Shown here piece by piece: positions 58,801 through 64,000 of a stretch of 64,000 nt of DNA. Source of the stretch: Cololabis saira. Taxonomy: Eukaryota; Chordata; Actinopteri; Beloniformes; Belonidae. The notes under the pieces are model-generated. The model did no database searches and was not told the origin of the DNA. It was given only the letters and a program-made list of their open reading frames with translations. The stretch is taken from the NCBI RefSeq assembly GCF_033807715.1, contig NC_084607.1:15234441-15298440 (forward strand). Direction: 5' to 3'. Position 1 is the first letter of the stretch. Each line of letters begins with the position of its first letter. The position numbers were made by a program, and so were the translations under genes.

Positions 58801-60414
58801 ACTTAGGGAACATCTCAGGATTTGACATTTTCCAGTTTTATTTTGAAAGCCCGTGTCTTTGTGTTTAAAGGAGCATGAGGCAGGATTGAGGCAGGATTTA
58901 TGAAAAAAGATTCATATACGTTTTAAGTTTTCTAGTAATAATGTCAGATGAAGAGTTCCAAATCAAATCTAATGAGCCCTCTAGTGTATCTCTCCGTTGC
59001 CTTGAACAGGCTGTGTGCTGCAAAATGTGCTGCAATTCCGGACCGGAATTTCCCGTGCTGTCCTGCGGCTGTGACGTCACATGACGCTGCATGCGCGTTC
59101 TCCTGTGCCGGCTTCACTGTTGGCTGCAGTAACCCCGACAGTCGTTGTGGCGCTAATGAGTCTCATTTCTTAAAGGAGCCTCATGCTCCTTTAAGTTTTG
59201 ACCTTCCTGTTTTCCATCTGCCCTGATCGTCTGCACCTGTGTCTCATTAACCTTTGTGTATATAGTCTTGTCTTTCCCCTGCTCCTTGCTGGTCTGTCCT
59301 GTTTCCTCCCTCCATGTTTCCACAGTCAGGTTTTTGTAAGTTTTCTGATTCATGTTCATGTTCAGTTTTTTGATCCTGCTCAGCAGCGTTTTTTTTCATC
59401 CCCAAATAAAAATATTCAGTAACTTCAGTTTCACCCACTGTAGTGTCACCAAAATAAAAGCTGGCAGGGTTTGTCCGAGGTTGGTCCCGGTATGCCAGCT
59501 GTGGAACACAATATTCATGCGTTCGACTAGTTTTGCCTGACGCGAGGGCCCAGATGTGTGGCTCAAAAAATGAGTAAAAGTAAAACTGAATTTGAATTAA
59601 GTGAAACTGAAAAGTGAAAATGAATCAGGGAGCTGCATTTTTCACAAATAGTTACAGTTTTGATTTTATTGAGCTACACATTCAAACCAATAGATTCAAT
59701 TTTCAATTAGTCCACTCAGATTCAGATTTTAGGAGCAATCATTCAAATAAATCAATCCAGTTTCAAATCGAATGATTTACATTCAGATATGAAGAATTCA
59801 AATTCACTGGCACAAGATGTATCCCATATTAGAGGCTGTGCATGACTATTCAGATCTTTTAAACCCCTGCAGCTCCTCTCACCTTCTCTGGGGCAGTAGC
59901 GAGGCACTTTCTCGGGCATCAGCGCCCTGTCTTTGTGCTTGCAGTACACCTCGACTATCTGCTGCCGACATTCCCGGGTCTTGGCTCTGGACAGAGCTGA
60001 GATGGCCTCCTTCCCGCTGATCTCGCACTGCGGCTGCTCCTTCCTCGTCTCCAAACTGGGCGGCAGAGGAGGCGAGGCCGGCCGCCTGGTCTGGTGGAAC
60101 GGGGGGTCCTGATTGGAGCCCTGGGCCGGCGCTGGGAGGGTCTGCAGCGGTGGGTGGGGCTTATGTGCGAGGGTGAGGTTATGGCCGCGCCCTCTAGGTT
60201 GCACGACCGGGTACTTGAGCACCTCGTTCCCCAGCATGCTCTGGGCCTTATCCAGCTTGCGCTTGCTGTTTGCGCCAGGCGCTCGCTGGCGCTGCGACCG
60301 CGCTCCCAGGTTGCTGTTGCTGTCAATGGTCTCAAAGTCTTTGGGAACAGAGTTCTCATTGTTGTTGCTGTCCGGGCGGAGTTTCTCTTTAGGCCGGTGG
60401 GAGTAGTAGACGTC
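28558..60414 (-). CDS. xylt1: Xylosyltransferase 1 (exons 3-12; 5' exons off the window)
   Basis: Join of 60414-59883, 56225-56056, 54488-54286, 47726-47646, 44572-44356, 42493-42317, 37024-36756, 34277-34082, 32856-32520 and 28880-28558. Every border is GT-AG and every phase matches, giving 834 codons and TAG at 28558-28560. XylT transfers xylose from UDP-xylose to serines of proteoglycan core proteins in the early Golgi, the first step of heparan and chondroitin sulfate chains. The second to sixth of these exons form the family-14 glycosyltransferase domain ([55 protein letters not shown]). The rest form the Xylo_C domain with the DWD motif (SDWDPKE). Long introns and the long linker-rich first exon favour XYLT1 over XYLT2. 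The signal-anchor exons must lie to the right. No frameshift or lost key residue was seen. Confidence 0.95.
28993..29564. mobile_element. 572-bp foldback element with tandem-repeat arms
   Basis: The outer ends TACGGTGGCCGAGACCCGCC and its reverse complement are flanked by a direct repeat, CTAAAC, at 28987-28992 and 29565-29570. Each roughly 200-bp arm is built from 16-20-bp units of the form 'gctgcaaataaaataaac'. The centre (29240-29390) is unrelated. It sits in the last xylt1 intron. Confidence 0.85.
29799..29822. repeat. (GGA)n tract
   Basis: Eight GGA triplets, purine-rich on the plus strand, in an xylt1 intron. Confidence 0.9.
30330..31049 (+). mobile_element. Rex3-like RTE fragment, left part
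   Basis: Frames encode [18 protein letters not shown] (RT catalytic region, with the usual FADD-like box read as FACD), then [20 protein letters not shown] and LRVLFTGEW, with shifts. It is interrupted at 31050 by another element, and the continuation of the same reading region reappears at 32224. Confidence 0.8.
31050..32223. mobile_element. DNA element inserted in the Rex3-like copy
   Basis: Inverted ends CCTTTTCCACCAAACCGGTT (31055) and AACCGGTTTGGTGGAAAAGG (ending 32220). The left interior has local repeats of 'tcgctgcaaacgtcagttac'. It is itself interrupted by a second element at 31554-32178. It splits the Rex3-like sequence cleanly. Confidence 0.8.
31554..32178. mobile_element. Innermost nested element (Harbinger-like) with a Myb-like vestige
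   Basis: The ends GACTGCGTTTACATGCAGTC and GACTGCATGTAAACGTAGTC are inverted repeats (one mismatch). Inside, plus-strand 31860-31955 reads [20 protein letters not shown] then [11 protein letters not shown]. This resembles the Myb/SANT-like DNA-binding protein carried by PIF/Harbinger transposons. A related element with similar ends lies at 43456-44010. Confidence 0.75.
32224..32270 (+). mobile_element. Rex3-like RTE fragment, resumed
   Basis: 'ggggactaagtctctcagtt' and 'ggcctgggaacgcct' continue the sequence that breaks off at 31049, as judged against the Rex3-like copy at 14600-14640. Confidence 0.75.
32520..32856 (-). CDS. xylt1: xylt1 exon 11 equivalent
   Basis: 337 bp, acceptor ccaatcgcttcag, donor GTGGGT. 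It begins with [20 protein letters not shown], carrying the Asp-Trp-Asp motif needed for activity in mammalian XT-I. It goes on through [19 protein letters not shown] and [16 protein letters not shown]. Its antisense strand stays open for 130 codons but is a shadow. Confidence 0.94.
32916..33964. mobile_element. 1.05-kb inverted-repeat element in an xylt1 intron
   Basis: Inverted ends GCCAAATCCACAAAGAATAG (left) and the reverse complement of GCCAAATCCACAAAAGGATT (right), with 'attgcgcccgc'-type sequence next to each. The interior has no transposase. It starts only about 60 bp beyond the exon 11 acceptor, so it occupies most of that intron. Confidence 0.7.
34082..34277 (-). CDS. xylt1: xylt1 exon 10 equivalent
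   Basis: 196 bp, acceptor tctgttcttcag, donor GTGGGC. It encodes [20 protein letters not shown] and [14 protein letters not shown] in the Xylo_C domain. Confidence 0.93.
34733..34815. repeat. (CA)n microsatellite
   Basis: About 41 uninterrupted CA units in an xylt1 intron. Confidence 0.98.
35153..35176. repeat. Poly-G tract
   Basis: Two runs of G (7 and 12) separated by TT, a potential G-quadruplex on the plus strand. Confidence 0.8.
36756..37024 (-). CDS. xylt1: xylt1 exon 9 equivalent
   Basis: 269 bp, acceptor ttttccgactgcag, donor GTACGC. It encodes [20 protein letters not shown] and [16 protein letters not shown], then a more variable loop before NDNNCR. Confidence 0.93.
37030..38660. 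other. xylt1 intron, nothing recognised
   Basis: AT-rich with no clear element ends or exon candidates. A plus-strand frame at 37781-38032 is hydrophobic but lacks motif and context. Confidence 0.3.
38672..38771 (+). mobile_element. tRNA-derived SINE, 5' head
   Basis: It has RNA polymerase III box A (TGGTAGTCTGTTGG) and box B (GGTTCAAGCTC) spaced about 40 bp apart, as in tRNA-derived SINE heads. It breaks off at 38771, and its body resumes at 39121. Confidence 0.7.
38772..39120 (+). mobile_element. Probable solo LTR inside the SINE
   Basis: 349 bp with TGTAAAG...AACTACA ends, bordered by TGTCA (38767-38771) and TGCTA (39121-39125), a 5-bp duplication with one mismatch. It interrupts the SINE exactly between head and body. 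It has no coding capacity. Confidence 0.6.
39121..39308 (+). mobile_element. SINE body and tail
   Basis: 'ccctgagcaaggcccttaac' and 'gtaagtcgctttggataaaa' followed by 'gcatctgcaaaatgac' are the conserved 3' blocks of abundant fish SINEs. It ends in AGT triplets. Confidence 0.8.
39762..39850. repeat. (ATCC)n with an L2-like stub
   Basis: Imperfect ATCC units followed by 'cacagggccacatacagact', a few bases of the L2-like 3' region seen in full at 16461-16802. Confidence 0.8.
41394..41510. mobile_element. 117-bp near-perfect hairpin MITE
   Basis: Arms of about 54 bp starting GGCCCGGTTTCCCAGATCAG are exact mirror images around a ~10-20-bp loop ('aaccatcttaaggagcctg'). ATT lies on both sides (41391-41393, 41511-41513), a 3-bp duplication as made by PIF/Harbinger transposases. 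No gene. Confidence 0.88.
42317..42493 (-). CDS. xylt1: xylt1 exon 8 equivalent
   Basis: 177 bp, acceptor atcccacacacag, donor GTGAGA. It encodes [20 protein letters not shown] and [20 protein letters not shown], the cysteine-rich close of the catalytic domain. Confidence 0.95.
43456..44010. mobile_element. 555-bp inverted-repeat element (related to the innermost element at 31554)
   Basis: Ends CACTCAGTGCGTTTACATGC and the reverse complement of CACTCAGTGCGGTTACATGC differ by one base. The 'tgcgtttacatgca' core is shared with the element at 31554-32178. The interior is AT-rich and non-coding. Confidence 0.75.
44220..44300. mobile_element. Half copy of the hAT-like palindromic MITE
   Basis: 'agaatcaggtgtgttgaaac' then 'ctgcaggacagcggccctca' match the right arm of the element at 1180-1392, diverged. 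Confidence 0.6.
44356..44572 (-). CDS. xylt1: xylt1 exon 7 equivalent
   Basis: 217 bp, acceptor ggtttcctttcag, donor GTAACG. It encodes [20 protein letters not shown], then the near-invariant [18 protein letters not shown] and an aromatic-rich helix ending YAYTLLPAE. Confidence 0.95.
44853..44907. other. Perfect 20-bp-arm hairpin in an xylt1 intron
   Basis: AGTCCAGGGATTTTAATCCT at 44853-44872 is exactly mirrored at 44888-44907, with a 15-nt loop. There is no target duplication and no wider arm similarity. Confidence 0.8.
44910..47640. other. xylt1 intron, mostly unremarkable
   Basis: AT-rich. 46900-47215 ('agcgttttattttgaaaatt', 'gtcgagtgaaccacagtaga') looks like a dispersed repeat of unknown class. 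No exon candidates. Confidence 0.35.
47646..47726 (-). CDS. xylt1: xylt1 exon 6 equivalent
   Basis: Small 81-bp exon between acceptor gtctctcctcag and donor GTGAGG. It encodes [20 protein letters not shown] then GRDNAR. Both phases fit. Confidence 0.95.
48148..48175 (-). ncRNA. Hammerhead-ribozyme-like core in the Penelope-like terminal repeat
   Basis: On the minus strand: CTGAGGA, then stem-loop GGCGG-GAAAA-CCGCC, then GAAAC. This is the conserved CUGANGA / stem II / GAAA core. A candidate GUA cleavage triplet lies downstream (near 48133). Stem I pairing is imperfect, so activity is uncertain. Penelope-like elements are known to carry hammerhead motifs in their terminal repeats. Confidence 0.55.
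48209..48560 (-). pseudogene. GIY-YIG endonuclease domain of the Penelope-like element
   Basis: About 117 codons ending in a stop at 48209. It contains the VIY...TYIG pair that defines the GIY-YIG fold, a downstream Arg-rich helix ([11 protein letters not shown]), and the [12 protein letters not shown] zinc-knuckle-like cysteines typical of Penelope-like nucleases. The C-terminal [19 protein letters not shown] helix is present ([15 protein letters not shown]). This nuclease would nick DNA for insertion. Confidence 0.85.
48560..49521 (-). pseudogene. Reverse-transcriptase region of the Penelope-like element, frameshifted
   Basis: Two frames, switching near 49230. The first has [18 protein letters not shown] and [12 protein letters not shown]. 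The second has [24 protein letters not shown] and [12 protein letters not shown]. The finger/palm motifs are present but N-terminal motifs are truncated at 49521. Confidence 0.85.
49760..54280. other. Large xylt1 intron, few identifiable parts
   Basis: 'ccggtttcacactgagg' (49827) and 'cagcagtgtaaacgcagtc' (50313) may be the ends of a degraded inverted-repeat element. Otherwise AT-rich, with no exon candidate showing splice sites and a domain. Confidence 0.3.
54286..54488 (-). CDS. xylt1: xylt1 exon 5 equivalent
   Basis: 203 bp, acceptor ttcccctgtcag, donor GTGAGA. It encodes [34 protein letters not shown] and [14 protein letters not shown], the latter a family-14 hallmark. Confidence 0.95.
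54530..54835 (+). mobile_element. Old L2-like LINE 3' fragment
   Basis: 'tctcatttagggtcacagag', 'ttcccggagaaagcccacag' and 'acgccgccgtgctgccct' match blocks of the copy at 16461-16802 in order, with heavy divergence and gaps. It lies 40 bp upstream of xylt1 exon 5's acceptor. Confidence 0.65.
55497..55955. mobile_element. Complete TTAA-flanked MITE (459 bp)
   Basis: Ends AGGGGACCTATTATG and CATAATAGGTCCCCT, with TTAA at 55493-55496 and 55956-55959. The interior has 'atggcggaagctccggccgg' and 'cagaatttggttgctttcct'. It is the intact reference for the copy split between 13.8 and 18.6 kb. TTAA is the piggyBac target. Confidence 0.92.
56056..56225 (-). CDS. xylt1: xylt1 exon 4 equivalent
   Basis: 170 bp, acceptor ctctctttccag, donor GTGAGT. 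It opens the glycosyltransferase domain with [20 protein letters not shown] and HYYYIHVD, the nucleotide-sugar-binding strand and loop. Confidence 0.95.
56230..57777. other. xylt1 intron, nothing recognised
   Basis: No element ends, tandem arrays or exon-like frames stood out. Confidence 0.3.
58869..59190. mobile_element. TTAA-flanked MITE (piggyBac-like), copy 2
   Basis: Ends AGGAGCATGAGGC / GCCTCATGCTCCT with TTAA at 58865-58868 and 59191-59194. It is the reverse-orientation relative of 23592-23931. Confidence 0.88.
59215..59450 (+). mobile_element. Possible LTR fragment
   Basis: 'gtctgcacctgtgtctcatt', repeated TGTTTCC/CATGTTC-rich sequence and 'ccccaaataaaaatattcag' resemble the U3-R region of fish Gypsy LTRs. 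No partner LTR or duplication. Confidence 0.35.
59883..60414 (-). CDS. xylt1: xylt1 exon 3 equivalent
   Basis: 532 bp, acceptor cttctctctcacag, donor GTGAGA. It encodes the low-complexity stem region (Pro/Arg/Gln-rich, basic) and then the conserved [15 protein letters not shown] and [19 protein letters not shown] segment that leads into the catalytic domain. It is GC-richer than its surroundings. Confidence 0.93.
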
Positions 60415-60567
60415 CTGTGAGAGAGAAGGAAAAGAAATACTAAATAAGGCAACAAACTTTCCATGAGACACAATGTAAAATGTAAAAAAACTGAAGGCTA
60501 ATATCATCAGAGCTGCTGAAAAAAGCTGAAGACTTGTGTCAAAGGGGACAAAGGTTTGGTTCTAATG

Positions 60568-61303
60568 CAGGGGCGAAAATCCTGTTTCATAGTTGGAGGG
60601 GACAATAAACAGTAACATTTTAGAGAATAAATCCAGGGGGGGACAAGGAATAAAAGTTTTTGCCTTCCTTTAATACAGCATTTTGACATTTTCATCTCTA
60701 TCTCGCAAACAGGCAGAAGACCTTTCTTAGAGCAATACAAAACAATGGTATTATAATAATAACAATAATACAGCACATCTGACATAATACACTGCAAAAA
60801 CCCACAATCTTAACAAGAATATTTGTCTTATTTCTAGTTAAAATGTCTAATTTTTAGTAAAAAGAAATCTCATTATACTTAAAACAAGACTCATCACTGG
60901 AAAAAAACAACAATTTTCACCTATTTCAAGTAGATTTTCACTTAAAATAAGTAGAAAAATCTGCCAGTGGAACAAGATTGTTTTGCTTATAAGATAAATC
61001 TTGTCGCACTGGCAGATTTTCCTACTTATTTCAAGTGAAAATTTACTTGAAACAGGTGAAAATTGTCAAATAACAAGTTATTTTTCTGGTGATGACTCTT
61101 GTTTTAAGTCTAATGAGATTTTACTGTTTATTATTATTTTCGATTTCGGTTTCGGCCACAAATTTTCATGTTGGTGCATCACTACTAAATACTACTGCAT
61201 TGTTCCAAAATGATTAATTCTGTCTCAAATTATTCTAGGGGGGGACAGCTTTACTAATGGGGGGGACTTGTCCCCCCTGTCCCCCCCGGGATTTTCGCCC
61301 CTG
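60568..61303. mobile_element. hAT-type MITE with perfect 8-bp target duplication
   Basis: Terminal repeats CAGGGGCGAAAATCC / GGATTTTCGCCCCTG are flanked by TTCTAATG at 60560-60567 and 61304-61311. Eight-bp duplications are characteristic of hAT. The interior is G-tract-rich at the ends and hosts another palindrome (60789-61123). Confidence 0.92.
60789..61123. mobile_element. Palindromic element nested in the hAT MITE
   Basis: Starts ACACTGCAAAAACC. The halves mirror around ~60990 ('tagaaaaatctgccagtgg' / 'cactggcagattttccta'). The right outer end is missing, so it is a truncated copy or the host lost it. Confidence 0.75.
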
Positions 61304-62036
61304 TTCTAATGTGAAGTCACCATGAAAAGTGTTTTTTGAACCCCAACTACTGGAGCTTTGATCGTCACCAACAAACGGGCCTGGCGGTTAGTTGCAGCAT
61401 GCTCACTTTAGCTGGAGCTTCAGCCGTGGCTCCGACCGGTAGTCTGACTGACCCTTCCAGACCAACCCAGTGTGTTAAATACATTTAACAGCATAACAAG
61501 CCTTATTATCATCACAAATGGAATGATTATACTCTGCAAAGTCTTAATTCACAGCTCAGAAGTAAAGTTAACCATAATTTGTGATTACAGGTTGTCTTTT
61601 GACAACTTACACTTTTGTCAAACCGTTTTAATGTTATTGTCATTATATTGTACCAGGTTGTATGTTTAGTTCTGTTTTAAAGTTGGGCAGTTGGCCAATC
61701 CATAAGTGGTCATTCCAGGAACTGCAGTTTTCCGTTTTTGAGGGTTGGCCTCAGTTTTAAAAAGCGGAGGTTTCCCCATGCTCCCAACTCCAAAACTGTT
61801 TTTCAGGATATTGTGACATCACAGACCCTGATCAGAGTAGAATCCGTCATACTTGCCATCTCCCATCTTCATACACCCAAACTCACATCATGCTGTACTT
61901 GTTGTACTCAGAAATGATTTTCACAAAGTTTTAAAATCCATTTAAAAAAATGCAGAAACCGAAGAGGAGCGAGGCGGAGTCAAGTCAAGTAGCTGGTCCC
62001 ACCCCTTAAAACTACCTGTTAAGAACAGAGCTGTAA

Positions 62037-62082
62037 AAACATGGCAAAAAGAGACCTAATAAGGTCTCTTTTTGCCATGTTT
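62037..62082. other. Perfect 21-bp-arm hairpin with a 4-nt loop
   Basis: AAACATGGCAAAAAGAGACC(T) at 62037-62057 is mirrored exactly at 62062-62082 around AATA. No flanking duplication or wider arms. Confidence 0.85.
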
Positions 62083-62312
62083 CTCTTCATAAATATATAT
62101 GCATGCCACCGATGTTTCATTAAGGCCTGAGATAATTGTTTCAACTTATGCAATAAGAGCTGACTAGGTATCAGGAGCAGTTATGCATCCTCGCTCTGGG
62201 GGTGAGTTTCCTCTGAAGAACAGGTGGATGTTTCCCTCACCGTCTTTGTTACATATCAGGGCTTGCAGCACAAATATGTAACACTCTGTATTACATATTA
62301 AGCGTGTGTGTT

Positions 62313-62316
<4 letters not shown>

Positions 62317-62404
<88 letters not shown>

Positions 62405-62544
62405 GCGGCAGCAGCAAAGCAACATGGCCTCGATAGGTATTCAAATCCCGCTTATCAGCCCATTTCCGCCTCTTCCAGAGATGCACAATGTGTTTCTGTG
62501 TGTGTTTATGATACACACACACACACACACATGAACGTGCACAA

Positions 62545-62582
<38 letters not shown>

Positions 62583-62678
62583 CATCAGAGAGCTGGTGGG
62601 AAAGCAGTAATATCGGCTCCTGCCACCTGCTCCACAGACAACCTTTCATTATCTCATCTGTAATATCAGCTTAGAGGA

Positions 62679-62758
<80 letters not shown>
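62317..62758. repeat. Compound (TG)n / (AC)n / (TG)n microsatellite cluster
   Basis: TG tract at 62317-62402, AC tracts at 62512-62578, TG tract at 62680-62758. Opposed CA and TG blocks can pair with each other into a large hairpin. Confidence 0.95.
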
Positions 62759-62764
<6 letters not shown>

Positions 62765-63436
62765 TGGTTGGATATTTTCAACTTTCCTGCCATCATTATG
62801 CGTATAAAAGGAATAAAAGAGAAAGAGATAAACTGCTGTCACACCGTGGATGAAATAACACCACAGATTTTTTCTTCTGTTCTCTGAGCTTTTACAACAG
62901 CAGCGTTAAAAACTAGACGTCTGACCTGAGCAAGCTCATTTCACCATCTCACAACACACAGCTTTACATTTGAAAAGCAGGAGTCCCTGAGTCTTTTATG
63001 TAACAATGTGAGCCATGAGAATGGTCTGCTGTTAACAAAGAGACTCGAAATAAGCCCCAAGGCGTGCAAAATGAAGAATAAAGAAGCACAAGAGATACAG
63101 AATAACTGCAAACAGAAATGACAAGCACAAACAAACAAAACTGACAGAACAAAATAGCTTTAACTATGAAAAAGAGATGCAAAACAATAACAAGGAAACC
63201 AGAAATGACCACAGACACCAAAAACCTATAGAGAGAAAGAAAAAGAGGAAACAAAGAATGACCAAAAATATTCAGGAAGACACGAAAACCACAAAAGTGT
63301 CAAAAGAAGACACAAAACAGATTGCAAATATATAAAAAAAGACACAAAATCCAACCATAAACTGACACAAAACAATCACAAAAATGCACAAAAGTGTTCA
63401 AAACAATCTCAAAAACATCAGTAAAATAAGAAGAGT

Positions 63437-63625
63437 GGTAGTGGTGTCCCAATTCCTCTTTTCACCTAGGGGGGAGTGGGCATAACGAGGGCTAGGGGCT
63501 GAGAATAGCCCCTTCACATCAAGGGATTTCACATGCTGACTTCGCGAGCGAGGGGGTATAAAAATTTCCCAGAATGCTTTTCGTCGTCATTTGCGGACTA
63601 AATCAAAAAAAAAAACATGGCGGAC
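63437..63625. mobile_element. Half of a dispersed fish DNA element
   Basis: Starts 'gtggtgtcccaattcctctt' and has 'agggatttcacatgctgact' and 'cccagaatgcttttcgtcgt'. This resembles one end of a known fish inverted-repeat repeat ('gtgtcccattcc'). The other end is not in the window. Confidence 0.5.
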
Positions 63626-63797
63626 ATTTTCTTATTTTTTTGTGAATAAAATCAATATTTTGAGTTAGTTTCTGCATAAAAATGCGTTTTGATTACATTT
63701 CTAGCGAGAAATATATATTTTACTTTCATAATATTCACTCAGTGAATGTACATAATCCCTTTTTTGTCCGTTGTTCGCGAAGATCGCGCTGGAGTAA

Positions 63798-64000
63798 AGG
63801 CTGTTAGTTTACGCCGTAGGTTACGTAACCAACGCCGTAGGCTACGTAAACTATGCCATAGGCTCTGCGTCGATTTGACTCGTCGACCGAGGGCAAACAT
63901 CATTTGCAGACTCGTCTCAGACGCGCGCCCCTACGCCGTACCCTACTCCGTACCCTACGCCGTACCCTACGCCGTAGGCTCTAACGCGGACCCATAAGCT
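63798..64000. mobile_element. CG-rich palindromic MITE, expanded copy at the right edge
   Basis: It shares 'acgccgtaggttacg', 'ggctctgcgtcgattt' and a terminal 'aacgcggacccataagct' with the element at 11093-11206. It has an expanded 11-13-bp array (ctacgccgtaccc) at 63930-63980. Likely complete or nearly so. Confidence 0.7.

Larger units (their letters stand above)
57778..59818. mobile_element. 2.04-kb long-inverted-repeat element carrying a nested MITE
   Basis: Arms of about 280 bp begin ATCTTGTGCCAG and end with the mirror CTGGCACAAGAT. Similarity (AATCATTCGATTTGAA-type blocks, 'ttcaaaccaatagatt') extends inward to 'ctcgcgtcagg/cctgacgcgag'. A second inverted pair lies inside (58548 'ccagctggcataccgggaca'; 59490 'tgtcccggtatgccagctg'-like). 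A TTAA MITE sits at 58869-59190. No transposase was recognised. The family is unclear. Confidence 0.7.

Noticed and set aside
28558..60414. Calling the xylosyltransferase XYLT2
   Set aside because: The long low-complexity exon 3, large introns and the [16 protein letters not shown] / YCKHK segment fit XYLT1 better. A tree with both paralogs would settle it.
62317..62758. Opposed TG and CA blocks as a transposon with inverted ends
   Set aside because: Only dinucleotide repeats are inverted. There is no unique terminal sequence or target duplication.

Overview
This is a stretch of a ray-finned (teleost) fish chromosome. It has split genes with GT-AG introns, teleost-type retrotransposon relics (Rex3-like RTE, L2-like, Penelope-like), many short terminal-inverted-repeat elements, long microsatellites, and protein matches to vertebrate families. 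No bacterial, plasmid or CRISPR features were seen.

The right half (28.5-60.4 kb, minus strand) is one large gene, the proteoglycan core-protein xylosyltransferase xylt1. Ten consecutive coding exons are readable here, equivalent to exons 3-12 of the vertebrate gene. All nine joins have GT-AG borders and matching phase, giving 834 codons before the stop. The first coding exons, for the membrane anchor and start, lie beyond the right edge. The introns are packed with nested mobile elements: a Penelope-like element with an inverted terminal repeat and a hammerhead-like core, a Rex3 copy holding an element that holds another, a foldback element, a SINE split by a likely solo LTR, and TTAA- and 8-bp-TSD elements.

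The left part (1-28 kb) holds an apolipoprotein-L-like gene (minus, 3.9-6.2 kb, three readable exons). It also holds an unrecognised, apparently intronless 623-residue gene (plus, 11.7-13.6 kb) with an internally repeated region and a CRE/NRF1-like promoter. Around 15-16 kb there are two small convergent gene ends: an unrecognised plus-strand one and a decayed P2X7-like C-terminus. From 13.8 to 21.7 kb there is a mosaic of LINE and MITE fragments. From 21.7 to 28.5 kb I find no convincing gene, only one weak candidate exon at 23.2 kb.

The genes do not form a functional unit. xylt1 is a Golgi enzyme starting glycosaminoglycan chains, the APOL-like gene encodes a membrane-active helical protein, and the 623-residue gene is of unknown function. 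The most original material is that gene and the layered, datable transposon insertions.
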